From Sphaerochaeta sp. Phil3 (GTDB lineage: Bacteria; Spirochaetota; Spirochaetia; Sphaerochaetales; Sphaerochaetaceae): DNA of 48,673 bases. Shown piece after piece: positions 1 to 7,599 of the stretch. The number at the start of each line of letters is the position of its first letter. Position 1 is the first letter of the stretch. The notes under the pieces are model-generated. The model did no database searches and was not told the DNA's origin. It saw only the letters and a program-made list of their open reading frames with translations. A program made the position numbers and the translations under genes. The stretch is taken from the NCBI GenBank assembly GCA_001940825.1, contig MSGT01000016.1, forward strand, positions 1 to 48,673, in the 5' to 3' direction.

Positions 1-243
1 GTCCGAAGACCGGATGACTTCAATTTCCATATCCTTCAACTCGGCACCCTCTCAGATGCCACACGAACCCTGATCGTATCTACTTTCTCAGTTCGTTCGA
101 ATTGACTAGGAAGCCCTCATGCTTCCAAAATTGGAGCTTGCAACCAACGGCAAAAATGCAATCGTTGCAAACTAATTTCTTAACCTTCTCTTCTCTAATA
201 TCTCTGTAAAAATCTGTTGCAGCGCTCGCTCAATTGGAGCGCG
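1..243 (-). other. Non-coding, structured leader-like region
   Basis: There is no credible ORF here. The minus-strand transcript predicted from the promoter at 244-303 would begin with an imperfect GC-rich hairpin (about 221-246, arms around AGCGC and GCGCT). It then has a TTGCAAC/GTTGCAA pairing near 145-180 and a GTC-TTCG-GAC tetraloop hairpin at positions 1-10. It looks like the leader of a stable RNA operon whose genes lie to the left. Confidence 0.4.
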
Positions 244-303
244 CTTGAGTAACATACTCGATTCGCACCAAAAGTGTCAACACTTTTTTTAAAATTTTTT
301 CAA
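244..303 (-). promoter_or_regulatory. Strong rRNA-type promoter facing out of the window's left edge
   Basis: On the minus strand a perfect -35 TTGACA (275-280) is followed after 18 bases by TATGTT (251-256). A/T-tracts at 281-303 just upstream resemble the UP element of ribosomal RNA promoters. The predicted start is near 244, so everything from 243 down to 1 would be transcribed leader. The layout (UP element, consensus -35, long structured leader without an ORF) is typical of rrn operons, but no rRNA gene is inside the window, so the target is inferred. Confidence 0.6.
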
Positions 304-339
304 GGAAGTTCAAAAACCTCTTTCAAGCCTCTTTTGGCC

Positions 340-1140
340 CTATTTTTCACTATTCACGGCATTGGCCAAAAGACATGGATCATTGCCTATAAGACCGTAC
401 ACGCGCATTCCCTTGGGGCCTTCGTTGAGAGACACAAGACGCCTTGCATCCTCAACGGTGTTCACTGTCCAGCACACAACCGGCATTCCGTGAACCTTAT
501 CCAGATATGAAGACGAAACCTGCTTGTACTCAGGTTTGAGATAGGAGCTGCGACTCACGATATGACCTGCTCCGTTCCAAAGGGCCTTAGGAACGTCGTC
601 TGCATGGCAAAAGATATCGGCACGAGGGATGCTGCGTCCGCACACCGATCCAAACCGCCTCAACGCAAATGGATTGAAGGACGAAACCAGCACGCTCTTC
701 TCCACTCCGCAGCGACGGATTACTTCAAAGGTCTTTCTGCAAAGCTCAGGGTTTACCTTGCCGGCCTTCACCTTGAGTTCTATATCGTATATGAAGCGGT
801 CGCCGTATGTGCCAAGAAGATCTTCAAGCAAAGGAATGCGCGCATCGGAAAAAGAAGGGCCCTTGAAGGAGCCAACATCCACACGACTTAGCTCGTCCCA
901 TGTAAAATCCTCTATCTCTCTATCCATCCCCGCAGTCCTCTTGAGGGAGAAGTCATGAGCAACCACAACCTCGCCGGACTTGCAAAGGTGCACGTCAAGC
1001 TCAACGCCATCCACACTGGGATTCTTTGCACAGTTGTCGAACGAAACCATGGTGTTCTCAGGGTACAGCTGACTGTATCCACGATGTCCAAAGACCAAGA
1101 CCTTCCCTTCACGCCTACACTTCTCAAAAACGCCGTCCAT
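340..1140 (-). CDS. Glycerophosphodiester phosphodiesterase family protein
   Basis: A 266-residue GDPD-type TIM-barrel enzyme that would hydrolyse glycerophosphodiesters to sn-glycerol 3-phosphate and an alcohol. Near the N-terminus are the HRG motif followed by PENT (catalytic His and metal-binding Glu), then ELDVH, and VVAHDFSLKRTAG with the second catalytic His. There is no signal peptide, so the enzyme is probably cytoplasmic. I start it at the ATG at 1140, preceded by GGAGG with five bases of spacing; an in-frame GTG at 1152 overlaps that ribosome binding site and is less likely. It is divergent from the nucleotidyltransferase at 1218. The stop is only about 35 bases from the outward rRNA-type promoter. 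Family assignment is firm; substrate is not known. Confidence 0.9.
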   Translation of the reverse strand: MDGVFEKCRREGKVLVFGHRGYSQLYPENTMVSFDNCAKNPSVDGVELDVHLCKSGEVVVAHDFSLKRTAGMDREIEDFTWDELSRVDVGSFKGPSFSDARIPLLEDLLGTYGDRFIYDIELKVKAGKVNPELCRKTFEVIRRCGVEKSVLVSSFNPFALRRFGSVCGRSIPRADIFCHADDVPKALWNGAGHIVSRSSYLKPEYKQVSSSYLDKVHGMPVVCWTVNTVEDARRLVSLNEGPKGMRVYGLIGNDPCLLANAVNSEK

Positions 1141-1217
1141 GTCGTCCTCCACAGAGAAGCCTTACGCTTCCACGCAACAATCTACCCCAAACGCACGCGA
1201 AATGCTATCCTTCACGC

Positions 1218-1955
1218 ATGCAACCTGACAACGAAACCCTACAGTACATGAACGCAATACAACCCAAGACCGATGTCCTTGAATCCTGGCTTTCCAAGAC
1301 GCGCTCTGCCATAGAGGAAAGGTTTGGCGTCACAGATGGCGTTTCATGCATCATATTCAACGCAAACCCCTGTACGCTGGGGCACAGATACATAATGGAG
1401 ATAGCTTCCAAGAGAAGCCGCGGAGTCGTAGTGTTCGTGATAGAAGGCAAAACGGACTCAGGAAGCCTTGGCAACCACGAGAACTCGAACATCGAGATTC
1501 CGTTCAAGGACAGGTTGGAGCAGACCCAAATGTGCGCACATGGCATTCCAAACGTTCTGGTCCTGCCGGGAGGCCCTTATATAATAGGAAGGGACGATTT
1601 TCCATCTCAGTGGAGCACGGTCGAGCGAAGCCGGGCGCATTCCTATGCAATCCTCAACTCCAAGCTGCTGTGCCAGGTGATACTTCCAGGTTTGGGGATC
1701 ACAAACATGTTCGCAGGAGACGAGCCCAGGGATGAAATGTCCGAGATGCACCTCAACGCACTGCGTCAGCAATGCAGAGACAGAGGAATCGGTCTAAAGG
1801 TTGCGGAGAGGAAAAGGCTTGGAGATAGGTATATCTCGTCGGCCATGGTGCGTGGTGCGGCGGCCAATGGTGACTGGGACACAGTGCGTGCGACCGTGCA
1901 GCCCTTCGTGTACGAATACCTTAGCGGGTCATATCGTGGAGGGCTCCGCTCTTGA
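1218..1955 (+). CDS. Stand-alone citrate-lyase-ligase-like nucleotidyltransferase
   Basis: About 245 residues matching the C-terminal HIGH-type nucleotidyltransferase domain of [citrate (pro-3S)-lyase] ligase (CitC). Visible motifs are NANPCTLGHRY (adenylate-binding HxGH-like loop), IPFKDRLE, PGGPYIIG, GDEPRDEMSEMH, and RYISSAMVR near the end, the ISxSxVR motif of this superfamily. Full CitC proteins carry an N-terminal acetyltransferase-like domain, which is missing here, and no citrate lyase genes are nearby. The substrate is therefore uncertain: it could acylate or adenylylate another phosphopantetheine-type cofactor. The start could be 1218 or 1248; neither has a clear ribosome binding site. 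The 3' end overlaps the convergent pgsA-like gene by 35 bases. Confidence 0.7.
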   Translation: MQPDNETLQYMNAIQPKTDVLESWLSKTRSAIEERFGVTDGVSCIIFNANPCTLGHRYIMEIASKRSRGVVVFVIEGKTDSGSLGNHENSNIEIPFKDRLEQTQMCAHGIPNVLVLPGGPYIIGRDDFPSQWSTVERSRAHSYAILNSKLLCQVILPGLGITNMFAGDEPRDEMSEMHLNALRQQCRDRGIGLKVAERKRLGDRYISSAMVRGAAANGDWDTVRATVQPFVYEYLSGSYRGGLRS

Positions 1956-2517
1956 CGATGGCCTTCACGTATATGAGATAGGATGCCACGGATGCGAATG
2001 CGGCAAGTGCGAAGAGTACGGTGAGTACGGTCTTGAACGTTGCAAGCGCAGAGGCATCGAGAGCAAGCATTGAGCACACCCTAAAGGCTATTCCAAGTAC
2101 GCTGCAAAGTGCGTATAGGCAGGTCTTGGCCTTTCCAAAGATGTTGGCGGCCATGGCTTTGCCCTTGCCCATCATGAGCATGCGGGTGAACGACTGGCTG
2201 AACTCGCGCCACATTATGAGGACGAACGCCCACACAGGCATGATGCCGCTTGCAAGGAAGCAGGTGAAGAACGTAAGGTGGCTTATGACATCCGCAAATG
2301 GATCCATGACCTTCCCAAGGTCGGACACAAGGTTCCTTCTTCTTGCTATTTGGCCGTCCAGGAGGTCCGTAAGCTCCATGACCCCGTACATGAGGACAAG
2401 AACGATGCTGTAGGCCACAGGGGGGAAGGTTCCAAAGACATCTGGAACGAAGAAGAACAGGAAGAAGAACGGTGCAATGACAAGTCTTGTGACGGTGAGT
2501 TTGTTTGGAAGATTCAT
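1921..2517 (-). CDS. pgsA: CDP-alcohol phosphatidyltransferase (PgsA-like)
   Basis: A 198-residue integral membrane protein with the CDP-alcohol phosphotransferase signature, here TDLLDGQIARR followed by DLGKVMDPFAD (DGxxAR-8-GxxxDxxxD). It most likely makes phosphatidylglycerophosphate from CDP-diacylglycerol and glycerol 3-phosphate. The N-terminus LPNKLTVTRL is typical of PgsA, and about five hydrophobic segments follow. The start at 2517 is fixed by AGGAGG (2524-2529) with six bases of spacing; a longer reading to 2586 would run back into the upstream peptidase gene. It follows the M32 peptidase by 61 bases and probably shares its transcript. Substrate specificity within the family is inferred from length and N-terminus. 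Confidence 0.85.
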   Translation of the reverse strand: MNLPNKLTVTRLVIAPFFFLFFFVPDVFGTFPPVAYSIVLVLMYGVMELTDLLDGQIARRRNLVSDLGKVMDPFADVISHLTFFTCFLASGIMPVWAFVLIMWREFSQSFTRMLMMGKGKAMAANIFGKAKTCLYALCSVLGIAFRVCSMLALDASALATFKTVLTVLFALAAFASVASYLIYVKAIVKSGALHDMTR

Positions 2518-2578
2518 ATCAGCCTCCTTTGTTTTTGCATTGCCAGAACCCTTGTTTAGGCTCCGGAGGGTCTTGGGC

Positions 2579-4093
2579 TCAGCCAAAAAGGGCCTTGTAC
2601 TTGTCCTTTAGATACCTATCGAAATGGGAGGCGTCAAGCGCATGGCCAGAGCCTTTCTCAATAAGTTCGTTTGCAGGGTAGACGGCTCCAAAACGATAGT
2701 ACCTCTTTGAAAGGTACTCCTTTATTTCAACGAGGTTGCCCTGTTTCACGGCATCCTTCACGTCAAAGTCCTTTTCCATGTAGTGCCAAAGATGGGCGTT
2801 TATGAGATTGCCAAGCGCATAGGAAGGGAAGTATCCGAACATTCCGCCCGGCCAATGTACATCCTGAAGGACTCCGCTTTGGATGTTGTCAGGCTTCTTC
2901 CCCAAAAGCTTGAGGGACATCTCGTCCCATGCCTGCGGCAGGTCCCCAACCTTGAGGTCTCCATCGAAGAGGGCTTTCTCCAGCCTGAACCTTAGGATTA
3001 TATGAAGCCCGTATGTGACTTCGTCTGCATTGACCCTCACGTCATCGATCTTCACGTTGTTCACAGCTCTCATGAAGGCATCGAACTTCACGCCCTTGGT
3101 CTGGGTTGGGAACATATCGCAGAAGATTGGAAGGTAGTGCTCCCAGAACTCAGGGCTGCGGGCGACAAGGTTCTCCCAAAGCCTGCTTTGGCTTTCGTGG
3201 AACGCCATGTTCACGCCGCATCCAAGGGACGTCCCCTTTATCCAACCGGAGTTGGCGCCCATCTCGTAGATGGCATGTCCTCCTTCGTGGACTATTGTCA
3301 AAAGCTGGGATGTCACGTTTGGGTCTTCGAACCTTGTGGTTATTCGAATGTCGTCGCAGCCAACTGTGGAAGTGAAAGGATGTGCAACCTCCCCTATCGA
3401 GCCCCTGTCGAACTCAAAGCCCATGTCCTCAAGGACCTGCCTTGAGAACTGCTTCTGCTTTTCAATGTCGTAGTGCTCGTACAGAAACGCCTCATCCTTG
3501 GGGGATACGGTCTTGGAAGAGCCCTTGACCTCGTCCATCACAGCCTTTATGGTCTTTTCCATGCCACTGAACAGAGTCTCTATCTGGGCGGAGTCGAAGC
3601 CCATGTCGTACTTGTCCAGAAGGGTGTCGTAGAGGCTGCGTCCCTTGCTTGTAAGGTGGGCCTCCTCCTTGGTGAGTTCGACAAGCCTTTCGAGATACGG
3701 GGCGAAGGATTTGAAATCCCCTGACTTGCGGGCATCGAACCACTGGTTCTGACAGCTGTTGGAGGCGCTGGACAGGTCCTCTACAAGCTTCTGGGGAAGG
3801 GATGCGCTTCTTTCGTATGCCTTCCTTCGAACCCTTACGAGGGCCTTCTGCTCGTCCGTGGCGTCCTTCATGTTGGAAAGCTCTTCAAGGAGCTCACGCA
3901 TCCTTTCGCTTGAAGATATCTCGTGGTCCATGGATGAGAGGAACGCCATTTGGCTGGCCCTCTCGTCTCCGCCCTTTTTGCTCATGACGGTTTCGAAGTC
4001 ATAGCCAAGAACGGCGCTTATATGCCCTATCAAAACAGATCTTCTATCAAGCTCCTCAAGAGCGTCGAATGCCTTGCGTTCCCTCTGTGTCAT
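2579..4093 (-). CDS. M32 family metallocarboxypeptidase (carboxypeptidase Taq type)
   Basis: A 504-residue cytoplasmic zinc carboxypeptidase of family M32, the usual length for the family. The zinc site HEGGH is at residues 269-273 and the third-ligand motif HESQSR at 299-304. DDIRITTRF (248-255) and the C-terminal YPANELIEKGSG block are also family hallmarks. It would remove C-terminal residues from peptides in the cytosol. It lies downstream of thrS, separated by a terminator-like hairpin (4144-4169), and upstream of the pgsA-like gene. Its ribosome binding site is weak (GGAA), so the exact start is moderately sure. Confidence 0.92.
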   Translation of the reverse strand: MTQRERKAFDALEELDRRSVLIGHISAVLGYDFETVMSKKGGDERASQMAFLSSMDHEISSSERMRELLEELSNMKDATDEQKALVRVRRKAYERSASLPQKLVEDLSSASNSCQNQWFDARKSGDFKSFAPYLERLVELTKEEAHLTSKGRSLYDTLLDKYDMGFDSAQIETLFSGMEKTIKAVMDEVKGSSKTVSPKDEAFLYEHYDIEKQKQFSRQVLEDMGFEFDRGSIGEVAHPFTSTVGCDDIRITTRFEDPNVTSQLLTIVHEGGHAIYEMGANSGWIKGTSLGCGVNMAFHESQSRLWENLVARSPEFWEHYLPIFCDMFPTQTKGVKFDAFMRAVNNVKIDDVRVNADEVTYGLHIILRFRLEKALFDGDLKVGDLPQAWDEMSLKLLGKKPDNIQSGVLQDVHWPGGMFGYFPSYALGNLINAHLWHYMEKDFDVKDAVKQGNLVEIKEYLSKRYYRFGAVYPANELIEKGSGHALDASHFDRYLKDKYKALFG

Positions 4094-4143
4094 AAAAGTT
4101 CCAATCGCATCGAATGCACGTCAGTGTAAGTATCAATACAAGA

Positions 4144-4169
4144 AGAACTTGCACATACATGCAAGTTCT
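4144..4169 (-). terminator. Terminator-like hairpin after thrS
   Basis: A perfect 10-bp inverted repeat (AGAACTTGCA at 4144-4153 and TGCAAGTTCT at 4160-4169) with a 6-base loop. On the minus strand it is followed by a moderately T-rich tail (TCTTGTATTG). It lies 30 bases beyond the thrS stop. Confidence 0.65.
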
Positions 4170-4198
4170 CCCCCTTTCACAGCAGCCAAAGGCCCAGC

Positions 4199-5947
4199 TT
4201 AGAGCTGAGCCTTGTCTGCAACCATCTTGTTGATTTCGTCTATGAAGGCCTGAATTTCAAGACCATTGACCTGCTTTCCACCGCGGTAGCGGACGGAGAC
4301 CAGGTTTCCTGCCTCTTCCTTCTCGCCAACGATCACCGTGTATGGAATCTTCATGTTGGCGGCAAGCCTTATCTTGTTGTTCATCCTTTCGTCGGAAAGG
4401 TCTGCACTGGCTCTAAGGCCTGCTTCCTTGAAGGTCTTTTCAAGCTTCTTTGCATAGTCGAAGAACCTGTCACCAACCGGAACGATCCTGATCTGCTCAG
4501 GAGCAAGCCATGGTGGGAAAGCCCCGGCATAGTGCTCCAGGAGGACTCCAAAGAAACGCTCTATGGAACCAAGGAGGGCTCTGTGGATCATGTAAGGCCT
4601 CTTCTCGACGCCGTCCTTGTCAACGAACGTGAGTTTGAAACGCTCTGGCAGATTGAAGTCGAACTGAACCGTCGAAAGCTGCCACTCCCTTCCAATTGCG
4701 TCCTTTATCTTGAGGTCGATCTTTGGACCATAGAAGGCTCCGCCGCCTTCGTCTATGTCGTATGAAAGGCCTTCCTTCTCAACAGCCTTCTTGAGGGCTG
4801 CGGTTGCAGCCTCCCACTTCTCAGGTTCTCCAACGGATTTCTCCGGCTTTGTTGAGATGTATGCGTGGATGTCCTGGAACCCGAACGAATGGAGCATGTA
4901 GAGGGAGAACCTAAGGACCTCGATTATCTCCTCGTCCATCTGGTCTGGTGTGACGAAGAGATGCGCATCGTCCTGAGTGAACCCACGCACACGCATAAGT
5001 CCATGGAGGGCTCCTGCCTTCTCGTATCTATAGACGGTTCCAAGCTCTGCCCAGCGGCAAGGAAGGTCTCTGTAGCTCTTCTTGCTGTTCTGATAGATCA
5101 TGATGTGGAACGGGCAGTTCATTGGCTTTGCATAGTAGTCGGCCTTGTCCATCTCCATTGGAGGGTACATGCTGTCCTTGTAGAAACCAAGGTGTCCGGA
5201 CGTCTCCCACAGCCAGCTCTTTCCAACGTGTGGGGTGTAGACCATCTCGTAGCCGTTCTTGTAGTGCTCTTCGCGCCAGAAGTTCTCGATGAGCTGCCTT
5301 ACGCGTGCTCCCCTTGGATGCCAGTAGACAAGACCCGGACCGGCCTCCTCGTGGAGGCTGAACAGATCGAGCTCCTTTCCAAGCCTTCTGTGGTCGCGCT
5401 TCTCCACGTCCTCCAGGTACTGAAGGTATGCCCTCAGGTCCTTTGGATTGGTGAAGGCGGTTCCGTAGATCCTTGTGAGCATCTGGTTGTGCTCGTCTCC
5501 ACGCCAGTATGCGCCGGCAATGTTGAGGAGCTTGAAGGAATCCGCCCTAAGCTCCTTTGTGGATGCAACGTGCGGGCCTCTGCAAAGGTCTGTGAAGTTG
5601 CCCTGGTTGTAGACTGTGACGGTCTCGCCTTCAGGGATGGCTTCGAGAAGCTCAAGCTTGAACTTCTGGTCCTTGAACATCTCGGCGGCCTGTGCGCGGG
5701 TGACCTCTATGCGCTTGAACTCCTTGTTCTGCGCAATGATGTCCTTCATCTTCTGTGTTATAGTGTCCAGGTCCTCAGGCGTGAGGTTCCTTGGAAGTTC
5801 GAAATCATAGTAGAAACCATTTTCTATGGCAGGCCCTATCGCTATCTGGGCGGTAGGAAACATCTCAAGCACAGCCTCTGCCATGACATGGGCCATGGAG
5901 TGTCTTATCATCTTGAGCTTTTCATCCTGATAGATTTTTTCCGTCAT
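4199..5947 (-). CDS. thrS: Threonyl-tRNA synthetase lacking the TGS domain
   Basis: A 582-residue class II synthetase that charges tRNA-Thr. The N-terminus goes straight into the editing (SAD) domain with HSMAHVMAEAV, the first editing motif. The usual 60-residue N-terminal TGS domain is absent, as I recall for some spirochaete enzymes. The catalytic core shows YYAKPMNCPFHI with the zinc Cys, the motif 2 region CRWAELGTVYRYE, and motif 3 around GSIERFF. The anticodon-binding domain starts near PPWLAPEQIRI. The start is the ATG at 5947 with AAGGAG seven bases upstream; a TTG two codons earlier sits too close to that site. An inverted repeat (5968-6001) lies just upstream. Confidence 0.96.
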   Translation of the reverse strand: MTEKIYQDEKLKMIRHSMAHVMAEAVLEMFPTAQIAIGPAIENGFYYDFELPRNLTPEDLDTITQKMKDIIAQNKEFKRIEVTRAQAAEMFKDQKFKLELLEAIPEGETVTVYNQGNFTDLCRGPHVASTKELRADSFKLLNIAGAYWRGDEHNQMLTRIYGTAFTNPKDLRAYLQYLEDVEKRDHRRLGKELDLFSLHEEAGPGLVYWHPRGARVRQLIENFWREEHYKNGYEMVYTPHVGKSWLWETSGHLGFYKDSMYPPMEMDKADYYAKPMNCPFHIMIYQNSKKSYRDLPCRWAELGTVYRYEKAGALHGLMRVRGFTQDDAHLFVTPDQMDEEIIEVLRFSLYMLHSFGFQDIHAYISTKPEKSVGEPEKWEAATAALKKAVEKEGLSYDIDEGGGAFYGPKIDLKIKDAIGREWQLSTVQFDFNLPERFKLTFVDKDGVEKRPYMIHRALLGSIERFFGVLLEHYAGAFPPWLAPEQIRIVPVGDRFFDYAKKLEKTFKEAGLRASADLSDERMNNKIRLAANMKIPYTVIVGEKEEAGNLVSVRYRGGKQVNGLEIQAFIDEINKMVADKAQL

Positions 5948-5967
5948 TTGCAATCTCCTTATACAAA

Positions 5968-6001
5968 GCCATTGGCGTTGCCTTCATTGTAAACCAATGG
6001 C
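5968..6001. terminator. Inverted repeat between ispH and thrS
   Basis: The arms GCCATTGG (5968-5975) and CCAATGGC (5994-6001) form a perfect 8-bp stem. It lies between the ispH stop and the thrS ribosome binding site, so it could end ispH transcripts or act in the thrS leader. The T-tail on the minus strand is short (TTTG), so termination is uncertain. Confidence 0.35.
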
Positions 6002-6047
6002 ATGTGTTTTTTCAATAACCGCAAAGCAGGCAAGGACCAGATGCCGG

Positions 6048-6932
6048 TCAAAGCTCCTTGAGCCTTGCTTCGACCTCTTCTATGACCCACATTGGAGTGG
6101 ACGACCCTGAAAGAAGCGCTACAGAACCATATTGGGCCATCTTTGACAACGCATCATCGTCAAGACCCGCAGCGTTCTCCACGAAGAAAACCGGCCTTCC
6201 CGTCTTCCTTACCTCGTTTGCAAGGTTCCTGGTGTTTGCACTGTCCGCACCACCTACGACCACCGCGGCATCGCACTTGAGGGCAGTAGACACCGCATCG
6301 TCGATCCTTCTCTTGCAAGCAGGGCACGGGACATTTCCAAAACCGATATCCTTGAAACGGCCTTTGAGAATGGCGGCGATCTTTTCGTACACATCCCTTG
6401 GGAACGTCGTTTGGGTGACGACGAAGACAGGGTCGCCGTCGTCCAAAGTGTTGGACTTCACAAAACGCTCTGCATCTTCCACGGACGTTATGAGATGGGT
6501 CTTCGCTACTACCACCTCTTCTACCTCGACCCCCTGCAGTCCAAGCGTCTCGGCGTGGCCCGCAAATCCCAGAACTATTATGTTCCTGCCCTGGGAGGCA
6601 GCCGTCCTTATGGCATTTGCACCCTTGAGCACCGTTGGGCATGTTGAGTCAAGAAGCTCGAACCCTGCGTCTTTGAAAGTCCGTTTGTCTGCATCAGGTA
6701 TTCCGTGGGCGCGGATTAGGGCGACTCCTGCAGGTGCCTCATCGGAATCCTTTATGACGCGCAGCCCCTTCTCATTGAAATAGTCGACAACGTCCTTGTT
6801 GTGGATGAGGTCCCCTATGCTGTAGCACGGAAGCCCTTTGCGCTCTGCGATTCTAAGGCATTCCAAGGCCATGTTCATCGTATTGGACACACCAAAGCAG
6901 AATCCAAGGACCTCGCCTCTTACAACCTTCAA
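6048..6932 (-). CDS. ispH: 4-hydroxy-3-methylbut-2-enyl diphosphate reductase
   Basis: A 294-residue iron-sulfur enzyme for the last step of the non-mevalonate (MEP) pathway, making IPP and DMAPP. Conserved features are Cys12 in EVLGFCFGV, the IHN motif with His44, Cys98 in DSTCPTV, GHAETLG with His126 and Glu128, and TQTTFPRD. The third cluster Cys lies in an unusual NVPCPACKRR context (Cys203/Cys206) instead of the common TICxAT. The start is a TTG at 6932, chosen because TAGGAGG (6939-6944 core) lies six bases upstream and family homology begins right there. A yajC terminator-like hairpin overlaps this leader, so ispH expression may partly depend on readthrough. Confidence 0.93.
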   Translation of the reverse strand: MKVVRGEVLGFCFGVSNTMNMALECLRIAERKGLPCYSIGDLIHNKDVVDYFNEKGLRVIKDSDEAPAGVALIRAHGIPDADKRTFKDAGFELLDSTCPTVLKGANAIRTAASQGRNIIVLGFAGHAETLGLQGVEVEEVVVAKTHLITSVEDAERFVKSNTLDDGDPVFVVTQTTFPRDVYEKIAAILKGRFKDIGFGNVPCPACKRRIDDAVSTALKCDAAVVVGGADSANTRNLANEVRKTGRPVFFVENAAGLDDDALSKMAQYGSVALLSGSSTPMWVIEEVEARLKEL

Positions 6933-6942
6933 GGAACACCTC

Positions 6943-6988
6943 CTAAAAGAAACTCCCCTGCCAGGACGCTGCCTTGCAAAGGGGAGTT
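6943..6988 (-). terminator. Terminator-like hairpin between yajC and ispH
   Basis: The stem arms are AACTCCCC (6951-6958) and GGGGAGTT (6981-6988). On the minus strand they are followed by TTTCTTTT. The T-tract runs directly into the ispH ribosome binding site, so this may act as a partial terminator or attenuator between yajC and ispH. Confidence 0.6.
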
Positions 6989-7028
6989 CTCTACGCATCT
7001 CTATATGAGTATAGGGATAAGACCTTAA

Positions 7029-7502
7029 TCAGTCCTTCTTCTCCTGAGACTCGTTGGACTCTGTTGCAGCTGCTTCAGAAGCGGCCTCAACCTTTGGAGC
7101 CTCGACCTCGGCCGGCTTTTCGACCTTCTCGACCTTGTCTGCCTTCTCCTTCTTGGAGGAAGCGGCGGTCTCTGGCTTCTTGTCAAGGATCTGGGAGATT
7201 GCGTTCTTGCTGAACTCGATCCTTGCGTTGTCATCCACCTTTACGATGACGGTGCTTTCCTTGACGACGGCAACGGTTCCTCTGATTCCACCAATCGTGA
7301 CGATCTTGTCGCCCTTCTTCATGGATGCGAGCATGTCCTTGGCTTCCTTGTCCCTCTTCTTCTGCGGTCTGATGATGAGGAAGTAGAATATGAGGATGAT
7401 GACACCAAAGGTGATGAGCGTCGTGAACATGGAACCCTGCGTGCTGCCTGTCGTTGAGGATGTCGTTGCAGCTGTTCCCATAGCCATTATGAGTGAATAC
7501 AT
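7029..7502 (-). CDS. yajC: Preprotein translocase accessory subunit YajC
   Basis: A 157-residue inner-membrane protein of the SecDF-YajC complex. It has one transmembrane helix (about residues 27-45) followed by the family motif IIRPQKKRDKEAKDML and the KGDKIVTIGGIRGTV core. The C-terminal 45 residues form a low-complexity Lys/Glu/Ala tail that makes it longer than the usual roughly 100-residue YajC. It has a good promoter (7537-7565) and is not followed by secD/secF here, an unlinked arrangement. Confidence 0.93.
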   Translation of the reverse strand: MYSLIMAMGTAATTSSTTGSTQGSMFTTLITFGVIILIFYFLIIRPQKKRDKEAKDMLASMKKGDKIVTIGGIRGTVAVVKESTVIVKVDDNARIEFSKNAISQILDKKPETAASSKKEKADKVEKVEKPAEVEAPKVEAASEAAATESNESQEKKD

Positions 7503-7536
7503 TTTCTGACCTCTCTAGATTTGTACGTTAGGATAC

Positions 7537-7565
7537 AAGATACACGTATGGGCGATGATTGTCAA
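7537..7565 (-). promoter_or_regulatory. Promoter for yajC
   Basis: A minus-strand TTGACA (7560-7565), a 17-base spacer and TATCTT (7537-7542). The predicted transcript starts near 7530, leaving a leader of about 28 bases before the yajC ATG at 7502. Confidence 0.6.
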
Positions 7566-7599
7566 ACAACATCGGTCTACGGCATTGGCCTACTCAAGC

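Noticed and set aside
4865-5992. A 375-codon open frame opposite thrS
   Set aside because: It is a shadow of thrS codon usage on the other strand and has no family features.
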